The notes under the pieces were generated by a model that was not told the origin of the DNA, did no database searches, and saw nothing but the letters and a program-made list of their open reading frames with translations. From positions 1 through 8,918 of the forward strand of contig CACYJD010000048.1 of the NCBI GenBank assembly GCA_902774655.1: DNA of 8,918 nucleotides. Reading direction: 5' to 3'. The position numbers and the translations under genes are program-made. Shown here one piece after another: positions 1-5,666 of this stretch. This DNA comes from an uncultured Erysipelotrichaceae bacterium. GTDB lineage: Bacteria > Bacillota_I > Bacilli_A > RFN20 > CAG-826. Each line of letters opens with the position of its first letter. Within the stretch, counting starts at the first letter, position 1.

Positions 1-59
1 TATTTGTGGGAATCAGAATTGATACGATTGGCTATTTCATCAAAGTTATATTTATTCAT
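1..59 (-). CDS. N-terminus of probable MalY/PatB-type PLP-dependent C-S lyase/aminotransferase (partial)
   Basis: Only the first 19 codons are inside the window; the gene runs off the left edge. The peptide starts MNKYNFDEIANRINSDSH. This fits the opening of MalY/PatB-family fold-type I PLP enzymes (cystathionine beta-lyase-like), which typically begin with an aromatic-Phe-Asp segment, an Arg, then a Thr/Ser-x-Ser-x-Lys-Trp/Tyr-Asp stretch. Known members cleave the C-S bond of cystathionine or cysteine conjugates in the cytoplasm. Its ATG at 59-57 overlaps the last eight bases (ATGAATAA) of the upstream DUF3737 gene in another frame. No Shine-Dalgarno is visible, so translation is probably coupled to that gene. 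The family call rests on about 19 residues and is tentative; that a coding region starts here is better supported than its identity. Confidence 0.5.
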   Translation of the reverse strand, partial: MNKYNFDEIANRINSDSHK

Positions 60-897
60 TTTTAATAATTATTTCTGTGTTTTTAGGATCAATATATTTT
101 TCATCCATTATTAGTTCGCCGATGCCTTTAGCGATAATTTTTCCAGAGATTGGATTTTTAACTGAATCAATCTTGCTTACAATTTCAGCATCAATATTTG
201 AACATAATTCAAAGCATAAATCGGTATTGAGGAGCTTACAGTTAACCATCTTAATGTTATCCATATAGCACATACCCTGGTGTGAATCGATTGTGCAGTT
301 AACGAAAGTAACATTCTTAGAATTCCATCCAAGATATTCACCTACAATAATAGAGTCATAAACTGTAACGTTTTCACAGTTCCAGAATGAATCCTTACTA
401 TCTAACTTCGCTTTTCTAATGGTGATATTCTTACCTCCATCAAATGCATAGTTACCAATAAGTTGGAAATCATCAATATCTGCGTTTTGAGCATTTAATC
501 CAAAGTAATCACCAGTAGCAGTGACCTTCTTTAGAGTTATATTTTTACAATTCCACAGGGTTTCTTGCGCGTTTGGTAAGCAACAATTCTCTAATGTAAT
601 GCCATCTCCTCTTCTAAAAGTCTTAGGAGCGGATATGTTACAGTTAACCATTTTGATATTGTTCGTGTACCAGATTCCACTTCGAGCAGTTTCAAGTAAA
701 GTTACATTCTCACAACAAATATTTTTTCCATACCATAGAGGGTATTTCCACTTAAAGATAGAATGTCTAACTATTATATTAGAACACTCTTTGAGTGGGG
801 ATTCTCCATTTTGAAATGTTGAATCTAAGATAAGTGCATCATGAGTGTCATATAATGCACGTTCTCCTTCAAATACTCCTTGCTCAAATTTCTTCAT
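52..897 (-). CDS. DUF3737 family right-handed beta-solenoid protein
   Basis: A 281-residue protein that I recognise as DUF3737 family, with a length usual for the family. It is built from degenerate coils of about 19-20 residues with Asn ladders. Each coil has a core like WNCKNITL, WNCENVTV or WNSKNVTF, and copies recur from about residue 55 to 235, as expected of a pectate-lyase-like or pentapeptide-like parallel beta helix. The N-terminus MKKFEQGVFEGERALY and the absence of a signal peptide or membrane segment indicate a cytoplasmic protein. The biochemical role of the family is unknown to me. The start ATG at 897-895 is preceded by TTAGGT, a weak ribosome site, and by a good extended -10 box. 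It is the first gene of a minus-strand operon and overlaps the following PLP-enzyme-like gene by eight bases, so the two products may act in one pathway. Function is not assigned. Confidence 0.85.
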   Translation of the reverse strand: MKKFEQGVFEGERALYDTHDALILDSTFQNGESPLKECSNIIVRHSIFKWKYPLWYGKNICCENVTLLETARSGIWYTNNIKMVNCNISAPKTFRRGDGITLENCCLPNAQETLWNCKNITLKKVTATGDYFGLNAQNADIDDFQLIGNYAFDGGKNITIRKAKLDSKDSFWNCENVTVYDSIIVGEYLGWNSKNVTFVNCTIDSHQGMCYMDNIKMVNCKLLNTDLCFELCSNIDAEIVSKIDSVKNPISGKIIAKGIGELIMDEKYIDPKNTEIIIKNE

Positions 898-919
898 ATT
901 GTTTTACCTAACGAAAATA

Positions 920-928
920 ATTGTATCA
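920..928 (-). promoter_or_regulatory. Extended -10 promoter of the DUF3737 operon
   Basis: On the minus strand the sequence reads TGATACAAT, an extended -10 element (TGnTAnAAT-type) with the hexamer TACAAT at 925-920. No convincing -35 box sits 17 bases upstream, which is common for extended -10 promoters. Transcription would start near 913, giving a leader of about 16 bases before the ATG at 897. Confidence 0.5.
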
Positions 929-1037
929 TTTTCTATAAAAACAATAAGAAATATGCTCACAACTATTTTTATTTTGAATTTATAAAGCTAAAGTTATATC
1001 AAAACTTTCCAATTTTATTAGACTATATCTATCTTTT

Positions 1038-1066
1038 TTGTGGAATTGTCAGTTTATAAATATAAA
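1038..1066 (+). promoter_or_regulatory. Candidate promoter for the paralogous lipoprotein operon
   Basis: TTGTGG (1038-1043) and TATAAA (1061-1066) are separated by 17 bases and resemble a housekeeping sigma -35/-10 pair. A start near 1073 would leave a short leader containing the ribosome site AGAGG at 1089-1093. A second -10-like hexamer, TATACT, lies at 1076-1081 without a good -35. The region 898-1037 is otherwise AT-rich, and the only other structure seen is a short inverted repeat (AAAGTT 990-995 / AACTTT 1003-1008). Confidence 0.35.
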
Positions 1067-1100
1067 GGTTAAGGGTATACTATTAAAAAGAGGCGTAATT

Positions 1101-2207
1101 ATGAGACGATTCAGAAAACTTTTGATTACTTCAATACTTTCTTTATCTATTGGACTAACCTCCTGTGGCGACAATCCTATCGATCCAGTTGATCCTTCTC
1201 CTTCTGGTCCTAAAACAGAAGAAGAAAAGTGGCAACAAGCTGTAAGACTTGACTCTCTTGATGATGAAATCATTTTTAGAAGAGCCGATTATGATTCTGA
1301 AGGCAAGTTAAGATTAAAAATTGGTGGTTTTGAATCATACCATTATTATGGTGTAATACTGGAATATCGTGTTGAAGGTTCCTTTATAGGTGATTGGACT
1401 CGTCTATCAACATTCGCTAAAATCCCAATGCAAGTTTATGAGGAAGATAATACAACATTAGCTTCAACATTGACTGTTACAGAATTTTTAGCAACTGATT
1501 TTTATAATAGTAATATCAAATTGGATTATCTTTACCATGGCGATAAATCTAGTACAATTTCAACCGATTTATATGGTGCTCAAGATTTCATTTTTAAAGG
1601 TTCAGATAAAGATTTTCATATCCTTTTTACAACTTCTAATAATGTCAGAAGCGACTGGGCTTATAGAGTTAGTTTCTATAGAAGCGCTCCTTTAGCACAC
1701 GTAGTTGGAGAAGATTCATTCTGCCCAAGTTATCACACTGATCACTTTGATGGATATTATTACACAAGTTACTTAGGTGGCAATTTCTACGGTGGAACAG
1801 CTGGGGAAGTAAAAGTTATAAGTGGTACTGTAAAAGATACTGAAACTTATCCATATGTAAGAATTTATCTTACTGAAAATATGGATACTTGGACTTTAAG
1901 TGGGGATTCACCATTTGATGGCAATGAATTTAAATACGATATTTCCGTAACTGATTTAAATGGCAACGCACTTACCAAATCGAGCACTGTTTTTGTTGAA
2001 GATTATTTTGGTGATGTAGGATATTCAAGTGGTGATCCATATAAAGCCGTTAAATTCTCAGTCGAAATTAATAATATTCCTCATTATCAATGTTCACCAA
2101 GTGGAGAAACACGATATTTCTTTAAAGTAGTTTTAACTGCAAAAGATGGCTATGACACATCTAATGTAGTGGGCTTTACTCAAGCTTATCATATGAATAC
2201 CATATAA
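1101..2207 (+). CDS. Lipoprotein of unrecognised family, paralog A of a tandem pair
   Basis: A 368-residue predicted lipoprotein. The signal peptide has a basic start (MRRFRK), a hydrophobic core and lipobox LTSC at residues 19-22, so Cys22 should be diacylated and the protein anchored to the outer face of the membrane. The frame is open from an ATG at 1038, but the ATG at 1101 is chosen because it begins the signal peptide and has AGAGG seven bases upstream. After a short Pro/Asp/Ser linker, the mature part shares its whole length with the next gene. Shared blocks are EEEKW...RLDSLDD and RLKIGGFE..HYYGV, then a GED-x-FCPSYHTDHFDG block (about 203-218) holding Cys208, His212, Asp214 and His215. 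SPFDG and a C-terminal PSG...YFFKVV segment follow. I know no family for this fold; it looks all-beta. The Cys/His/Asp cluster could bind a metal or be catalytic, but that is inference. It is the first gene of a two-gene operon. Confidence 0.85.
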   Translation: MRRFRKLLITSILSLSIGLTSCGDNPIDPVDPSPSGPKTEEEKWQQAVRLDSLDDEIIFRRADYDSEGKLRLKIGGFESYHYYGVILEYRVEGSFIGDWTRLSTFAKIPMQVYEEDNTTLASTLTVTEFLATDFYNSNIKLDYLYHGDKSSTISTDLYGAQDFIFKGSDKDFHILFTTSNNVRSDWAYRVSFYRSAPLAHVVGEDSFCPSYHTDHFDGYYYTSYLGGNFYGGTAGEVKVISGTVKDTETYPYVRIYLTENMDTWTLSGDSPFDGNEFKYDISVTDLNGNALTKSSTVFVEDYFGDVGYSSGDPYKAVKFSVEINNIPHYQCSPSGETRYFFKVVLTAKDGYDTSNVVGFTQAYHMNTI

Positions 2208-2213
2208 GGAGGT
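2206..2213 (+). promoter_or_regulatory. Ribosome binding site fused to the stop codon of paralog A
   Basis: AAGGAGGT at 2206-2213 is a near-perfect anti-SD match and overlaps the last two bases of the upstream TAA stop (2205-2207). It sits six bases before the ATG at 2220. This fixes the start of paralog B and indicates that both genes are on one transcript with coupled translation. Confidence 0.85.
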
Positions 2214-2219
2214 TTATAT

Positions 2220-3302
2220 ATGAAATTCATTAATAAAGTATTGATTACAACACTTCTTACCATGACATTTGGTTTGACTTCTTGTGGTGAAAGTGAACCA
2301 CCAGCACCAGCTGAGCCTACTGAAGAAGAGAAGTGGGAAGCTGCCCCAAGATTGGACAGTTTAGATGATACATTTACATTTAGAAAAACTGATTTTGATA
2401 AAGATGAAAAAATTAGATTAAAAATAGGTGGTTTTGAAGACTTCCACTATTATGGAGTTATTACCGATTACTTAATTGATGGTCAAACAAGTTGGTATCA
2501 TATTATGAATAGTATGTATAATAGACTACCTATGGCTGCATATGAAGAAGACAATGTGACACGTGCACAGATCTGGAGTGCTGCTAATTTCAAAAACAAT
2601 CTAATTTATAACGACGATAACGCTAAATTAGATTATATGTTCGATACCAACTCTGAATATGAAACTCTAACCACCCAATTATATGGTATAGATGACTTCA
2701 TCTTTAGAGGCTCTGATAAAGATATTCACATCTTAATTGGTGATTCACAAGACGTAATTAGTAATAGGGTTTATAGAGTTCATTTCTATAACAACTCTCC
2801 AGTTGCTCATGAAATAGGCGAAGATGGATTCTGCCCAAGCTATCATACAGATCATTTTGATGGTTTCTATAGCGCATATGTTAATAGTTTTAACGGTAAC
2901 GAACATTTAGAAATAGTGAGCTCAAGTGAAGTCTCAAGCTCTGCACCATATATTAAAGTTTATGTTTCTGAAGCTTTAGACTCATGGACAAATTATGAAT
3001 CTCCATTTGATGGTGAAGAACTTCTTTACGATGTTTCTTTAGTGGATTTAAGTGGTAATTCATTTACAACTCCTGAAGTAACATATATTCCAGATTTATG
3101 GAAAGAATTAGGATATTCATCAAGTAGTAAGGAAAGTAAAGCAATTAGATTTGCTTTCCCAGTTGCAGAAGCACCACAGGTTGCCGCTCAGCCAAGTGGT
3201 CAACTTCATTACTTCTTTAAGATAGTGTTTACTCCTAAGGCTGGTCACGATCTAACCAATGCTGGTGGATCAATAACTGTCTATCACGCATATTCACTTT
3301 AA
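2220..3302 (+). CDS. Lipoprotein of unrecognised family, paralog B of a tandem pair
   Basis: A 360-residue predicted lipoprotein with signal peptide MKFINKVLITTLLTMTFG and lipobox LTSC, so Cys22 is the lipidated residue. It aligns end to end with paralog A and looks nearly half identical by eye. Identity is highest in the N-terminal EEEKW/RLDSLDD/RLKIGGFE region and in the block at residues 200-215, where only one of 16 positions differs (GED-G/S-FCPSYHTDHFDG). Here Cys205, His209, Asp211 and His212 occupy the same places. The middle (about 90-150) and the strand after the block are much more diverged. It follows paralog A by 12 bases with a strong ribosome site. A strong terminator starts eight bases after the stop. 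Tandem duplication followed by divergence is the simplest origin. A surface binding or assembly role is possible but not shown; no enzyme family is recognised. Confidence 0.85.
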   Translation: MKFINKVLITTLLTMTFGLTSCGESEPPAPAEPTEEEKWEAAPRLDSLDDTFTFRKTDFDKDEKIRLKIGGFEDFHYYGVITDYLIDGQTSWYHIMNSMYNRLPMAAYEEDNVTRAQIWSAANFKNNLIYNDDNAKLDYMFDTNSEYETLTTQLYGIDDFIFRGSDKDIHILIGDSQDVISNRVYRVHFYNNSPVAHEIGEDGFCPSYHTDHFDGFYSAYVNSFNGNEHLEIVSSSEVSSSAPYIKVYVSEALDSWTNYESPFDGEELLYDVSLVDLSGNSFTTPEVTYIPDLWKELGYSSSSKESKAIRFAFPVAEAPQVAAQPSGQLHYFFKIVFTPKAGHDLTNAGGSITVYHAYSL

Positions 3303-3310
3303 TTTAGAAG

Positions 3311-3343
3311 AAATCCTCCTCGGTTATCGGGGAGGATTTTTTT
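3311..3343 (+). terminator. Intrinsic terminator of the lipoprotein pair operon
   Basis: A 12-bp stem (3311-3322 with 3328-3339, one G-U pair) closes on a five-base loop GTTAT and runs directly into seven T residues (3337-3343). This is a textbook rho-independent terminator eight bases after the stop of paralog B. Confidence 0.92.
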
Positions 3344-3344
3344 A

Positions 3345-3368
3345 TAAAAAACCTGCAAGAATGCAGGT
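3345..3368 (-). terminator. Intrinsic terminator of the tRNA pair
   Basis: On the minus strand ACCTGCA-TTCT-TGCAGGT (3368-3351) forms a perfect 7-bp stem with a four-base loop, followed by TTTTTT (3350-3345). It lies 12 bases past the CCA end of tRNA-Ser and is separate from the plus-strand terminator beside it. Confidence 0.85.
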
Positions 3369-3380
3369 ATTTTAGTTGAA

Positions 3381-3471
3381 TGGCGGAGAATTAGAGATTC
3401 GAACTCTAGCGGGGCTTGCACCCCCTAACGGTTTTCAAGACCATCCCCTTCAGCCACTTGGGTAATTCTCC
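3381..3471 (-). tRNA. tRNA-Ser (anticodon UGA)
   Basis: A 91-base class II tRNA. The acceptor stem GGAGAAT pairs with ATTCTCC, with discriminator G and an encoded CCA at 3383-3381. The anticodon loop is CTTGAAA, giving UGA, which reads UCN serine codons. The long variable arm (GGGG...CCCC) typical of tRNA-Ser is present, and the T-arm TAGAG-TTCGAAT-CTCTA is canonical. It lies five bases downstream of the CAU tRNA and is probably processed from the same transcript. Confidence 0.95.
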
Positions 3472-3476
3472 ATATC

Positions 3477-3553
3477 TGGTGGACCAACCAGGACTTGAAC
3501 CCGGAACCTATCGGTTATGGGCCGACTGCTCTAACCTATTGAGCTATTGGTCC
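3477..3553 (-). tRNA. tRNA with CAU anticodon, tRNA-Ile2 (lysidine type) or elongator tRNA-Met
   Basis: A 77-base tRNA with acceptor GGACCAA/TTGGTCC, discriminator A and encoded CCA (3479-3477). The D-arm is GCTC..GAGC and the T-arm CCGGG-TTCAAGT-CCTGG. The anticodon stem GTCGG/CCGAT encloses CCCATAA, so bases 34-36 are CAU. The GGACC acceptor and overall body resemble Bacilli tRNA-Ile2, in which TilS turns C34 into lysidine to read AUA; elongator tRNA-Met is the alternative. Initiator tRNA is unlikely because the 1-72 pair is a normal G-C. Base 33 is C, where nearly all tRNAs have U. I cannot decide the amino acid from sequence alone. It is the first gene of a two-tRNA unit; no convincing promoter is seen upstream (3554-3625). 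Confidence 0.9.
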
Positions 3554-3650
3554 GGCTCTAAATACTATAAACTAAACCTAGTTAAGATAAAAGAAAAATT
3601 TTATTAATAATATCATAATGACAAATTGCTTTCTAAATTTAATAAATTTA

Positions 3651-3678
3651 TTGCATTTATATGCGAATTAATCATAAT
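3651..3678 (+). promoter_or_regulatory. Candidate promoter of the acidic lipoprotein gene
   Basis: TTGCAT (3651-3656) and CATAAT (3673-3678) are spaced by 16 bases. A start near 3685 would leave about 19 bases of leader containing the ribosome site AAAGGA (3689-3694). The -35 match is weak. An ATGACA hexamer at 3618-3623 is an alternative -35 without a good -10. Confidence 0.3.
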
Positions 3679-3703
3679 TATTTTCAAGAAAGGAAATTTA
3701 TTT

Positions 3704-5371
3704 ATGAATAAAAAATTATTTTTATCTAGTTTATCACTTGCAGCACTAGTCCTTGCAGGCTGTGGTGAAAACTATGGTCCCACTCCTGGACCAGGTCCAG
3801 GTCCAGGTCCAGATCCAGAGCCAGTAGTGTATGAGTCAGCAGAAGAATTAGCAAACGCTGCATTTGCATGCTTACCTGAAGCTAATCTATTAAGTGATGT
3901 AGCCTTAGACTCAGATGATGGTTCATACTGGTTTGCTGCAGGATATGATGCCGAAGATGGCGTCACAACTGCTTTAGCAGCTTATACTAAAGGCGCAGAA
4001 GCCATTAAAAGTCTTGGCCTTACTTATGGCACTCCAGATACCGAAGACGGTGAGTATTACGTTGAATTCACTTATTCAGAGGAGATTGGTGGTTCTGTTT
4101 ACGTATATGAATACGACGAGACCCCAGGATTATTTGTTTTCCAATTTGCAGCCGTTGAGGAGGGCGAAACTCCTCCTGAGACAGAAGAGCATTGGTATGA
4201 TTTATATTTACTTTTTGGCTACGAATATGCTGAAGAAGGTATGGACAAGGATTTAATTAATACTTCTTTGGGTACCACCGGAATCGAATTCCCTGTAGTC
4301 AATAGTGAAGCTGTTTATGGCGTCTTTACTGATGAAGAAACAGAAGAAGCTTATGGTATATCATACATTGTCAAAGTTGAAGAAGATGTTAGCAAAGCTT
4401 ATGCAACTGAAATTCAACCATTACTCGCAGTTTTGAATGCAGAGGAAGATGAAGACGCTGTATCCTACTTAGGCTATGACGCCGAACATAGCTTTGTGGT
4501 TCAATTTTCATGTGCAGAATCGTTCTTTGGAGAATGGTTAGAATTCAGAGTTGAATTTGTCGTTTTTGATGCAGTCTATACTGACAAACTTACTGAGGAT
4601 GTTCAATGGAACGATGCAACAGCAGCATATTTAGAGTCTATTGGTGTTACTCTTCCATTCGTTCAAATGGGTGACGATTATGTATTTACAGCCGAATACC
4701 TTGAAGATTATGGATGCTATTCAATTTATGATTCATATTACTTGAATTTAACAGCAGATTGGACATTTGATGGTTATACATTAGATGAAGATGCAACAAG
4801 CGATTACTACGGTTGCTTTGTAAAAGTTACCGAAGATGGCTATACATATATCCTTGATGCTTATTGGCACAATGGCAACTGGATTGATATTTATATTGTT
4901 GAACCTGTTGTTTATGTAACCGCAACACTAGTTACTGATATTTCACAACTAACTGATGGATGCCAAATCGTTTTTGGTGCCTCAGCAGCCGGAGTTGTTA
5001 GTGGCAAAGCAAGTGGTAAATTTATTACTGCAGCAGACGCAACATTTGATAATGGTGTAGCTACATTTAATGAAGCAGATGTAAGTCCTATTACTTTATC
5101 AATTAATGAAGGAGAAAAAGTCACATATTCCTTTACAATTGACGAAGAAGTAATTGGTACAAAAGCTGCTAAAGCATTTGTGTTTGATGATAGCAGTGCT
5201 ACTAGCACATGGACAATTTCAATTGACGCAGATTCTGGAAACGCAGTTGTTGCTTCTACCAATTCTAACTATGGTAGTATCCAATATAACGCAGCAAGTC
5301 CTAGATTTGTAAATTACACATCTAATCAAACTGCAATTCAAATTTATCTAATTAATCCAATTATTGAATAA
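3704..5371 (+). CDS. Large acidic lipoprotein with internal repeats and a C-terminal beta-rich module
   Basis: A 555-residue predicted lipoprotein. The signal peptide MNKKLFLSSLSLAALV ends in lipobox LAGC, lipidated at Cys20. The frame is open from 3626, but the ATG at 3704 is chosen because it starts the signal peptide and has AAAGGA nine bases upstream. A Gly-Pro linker (about 25-40) is followed by three degenerate units of roughly 100 residues (about 46-150, 185-290 and 302-400). Each has a helix-like start such as NDATAAYLESIGVTLPF and Asp/Glu/Tyr-rich strands such as GNWIDIYIVEP. The last 150 residues (from about 403) form a separate beta-rich module with LVTDISQLTDGCQIVFG, TSTWTISI and an IQYN...RFVNYTS...IQIYLI ending. 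It recalls a C-terminal module I associate with surface proteins of gut Firmicutes and Bacteroidetes, from memory. The chain is strongly acidic. No catalytic motif is seen; carbohydrate, peptide or cation binding is conjecture. Confidence 0.85.
   Translation: MNKKLFLSSLSLAALVLAGCGENYGPTPGPGPGPGPDPEPVVYESAEELANAAFACLPEANLLSDVALDSDDGSYWFAAGYDAEDGVTTALAAYTKGAEAIKSLGLTYGTPDTEDGEYYVEFTYSEEIGGSVYVYEYDETPGLFVFQFAAVEEGETPPETEEHWYDLYLLFGYEYAEEGMDKDLINTSLGTTGIEFPVVNSEAVYGVFTDEETEEAYGISYIVKVEEDVSKAYATEIQPLLAVLNAEEDEDAVSYLGYDAEHSFVVQFSCAESFFGEWLEFRVEFVVFDAVYTDKLTEDVQWNDATAAYLESIGVTLPFVQMGDDYVFTAEYLEDYGCYSIYDSYYLNLTADWTFDGYTLDEDATSDYYGCFVKVTEDGYTYILDAYWHNGNWIDIYIVEPVVYVTATLVTDISQLTDGCQIVFGASAAGVVSGKASGKFITAADATFDNGVATFNEADVSPITLSINEGEKVTYSFTIDEEVIGTKAAKAFVFDDSSATSTWTISIDADSGNAVVASTNSNYGSIQYNAASPRFVNYTSNQTAIQIYLINPIIE
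3785..3823 (+). repeat. In-frame hexanucleotide repeat encoding the Gly-Pro linker
   Basis: Three perfect CCAGGT units (3791-3808) are flanked by degenerate copies (CCTGGA before; CCAGAT, CCAGAG and CCA after). They encode the Pro-Gly/Asp/Glu linker just behind the lipidated Cys of the acidic lipoprotein. A six-base unit keeps the frame if copies are gained or lost, so slippage would change only tether length. Confidence 0.8.
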
Positions 5372-5378
5372 TTAAGTT

Positions 5379-5418
5379 AAATCCTTCTCATCTTGTTTTA
5401 CTTGAAGGGAAGGATTTT
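5379..5418 (+). terminator. Intrinsic terminator of the acidic lipoprotein gene
   Basis: AAATCCTTC (5379-5387) pairs with GAAGGATTT in the right arm (5409-5417). The stem extends inward to about 5392/5404 with a G-U pair and one mismatch. The following T run is short (four T, then AATAT), so it is weaker than the terminator at 3311. It begins eight bases after the stop codon. A perfect 14-base palindrome TTTAATATATTAAA (5416-5429) overlaps its end. Confidence 0.65.
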
Positions 5419-5445
5419 AATATATTAAATTTATAAATATCAATC

Positions 5446-5473
5446 TTGAAAATTGTGATAATGAGATTATTAT
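5446..5473 (+). promoter_or_regulatory. Candidate promoter upstream of the metalloregulator
   Basis: TTGAAA (5446-5451) and TATTAT (5468-5473) are spaced by 16 bases. A start near 5480 would fall just inside the small membrane-protein frame, so this promoter could serve the regulator at 5667 but could not serve a membrane-protein gene starting at the ATG at 5461. No DtxR- or MntR-type operator palindrome is obvious nearby. Confidence 0.3.
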
Positions 5474-5647
5474 TATATCTGGATTCTTGATATTACATGG
5501 GCTGTTTATCGTATCGGTAAAGCTGTTGTTAATAAAAGTGCCCTTCAACTTGTTTTAGGTATTCTTTGGATTTTAGCCGCTGCTACAGTTGGTTGGATCT
5601 TAGATATCATTTGGATTATCTTGTTTAACAAGATCTTCTGGTTCTAA
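5461..5647 (+). pseudogene. Small two-helix membrane protein, probably frameshifted or lacking its start
   Basis: From 5465 to the TAA at 5645-5647 the sequence reads as convincing protein: IWILDITWAVYRIGKAVV, then a hydrophobic LVLGILWILAAATVGWILD helix and a closing IIWIILFNKIFWF. The frame has no ATG, GTG or TTG before the hydrophobic core and is closed upstream by TGA (5462-5464) and TAA (5459-5461). The ATG at 5461 is in another frame (MRLLLYLDS, stop at TGA 5488-5490). Joining MRLLLY to IWILD by a one-base shift in the ATTATTATTATAT run would give a complete protein of about 60 residues with two membrane segments. No ribosome site precedes 5461. Its stop is 19 bases before the metalloregulator ATG, so the two may once have formed an operon. 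Alternatives are a non-standard ATT/ATC start or an assembly error. I do not recognise the family. Confidence 0.55.
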
Positions 5648-5666
5648 TTAGAATAAAACTTTAGTT

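Noticed and set aside
990..1008. AAAGTT / AACTTT inverted repeat as an operator
   Set aside because: A six-base arm in very AT-rich DNA is expected by chance, and it lies upstream of the best promoter without a known regulator match.
1038..1100. Longer start for lipoprotein paralog A at the ATG at 1038
   Set aside because: The extra 21 residues would precede a complete lipoprotein signal peptide, the segment overlaps the candidate promoter, and the ATG at 1101 has a ribosome site. The same reasoning removes the long starts at 3626 and 7131.
3416..3607. Plus-strand reading frame of 63 codons
   Set aside because: It runs antisense across two intact tRNA genes; its QPGLEPGTYRL-like text is the familiar by-product of translating a tRNA T-arm.
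3772..3966. Minus-strand reading frame rich in Gly-Pro/Pro-Gly
   Set aside because: It is antisense to the Gly-Pro linker repeat of the acidic lipoprotein, has no ribosome site and arises from the repeat composition.
4912..5262. Minus-strand reading frame of 116 codons
   Set aside because: It lies wholly antisense to the C-terminal module of the acidic lipoprotein, with no promoter or ribosome site and low-complexity Ala/Ser/Thr content.
5416..5429. Perfect palindrome TTTAATATATTAAA as a metalloregulator operator
   Set aside because: It does not resemble DtxR or MntR consensus boxes, is purely A/T, and overlaps the tail of a terminator; it cannot be distinguished from chance here.
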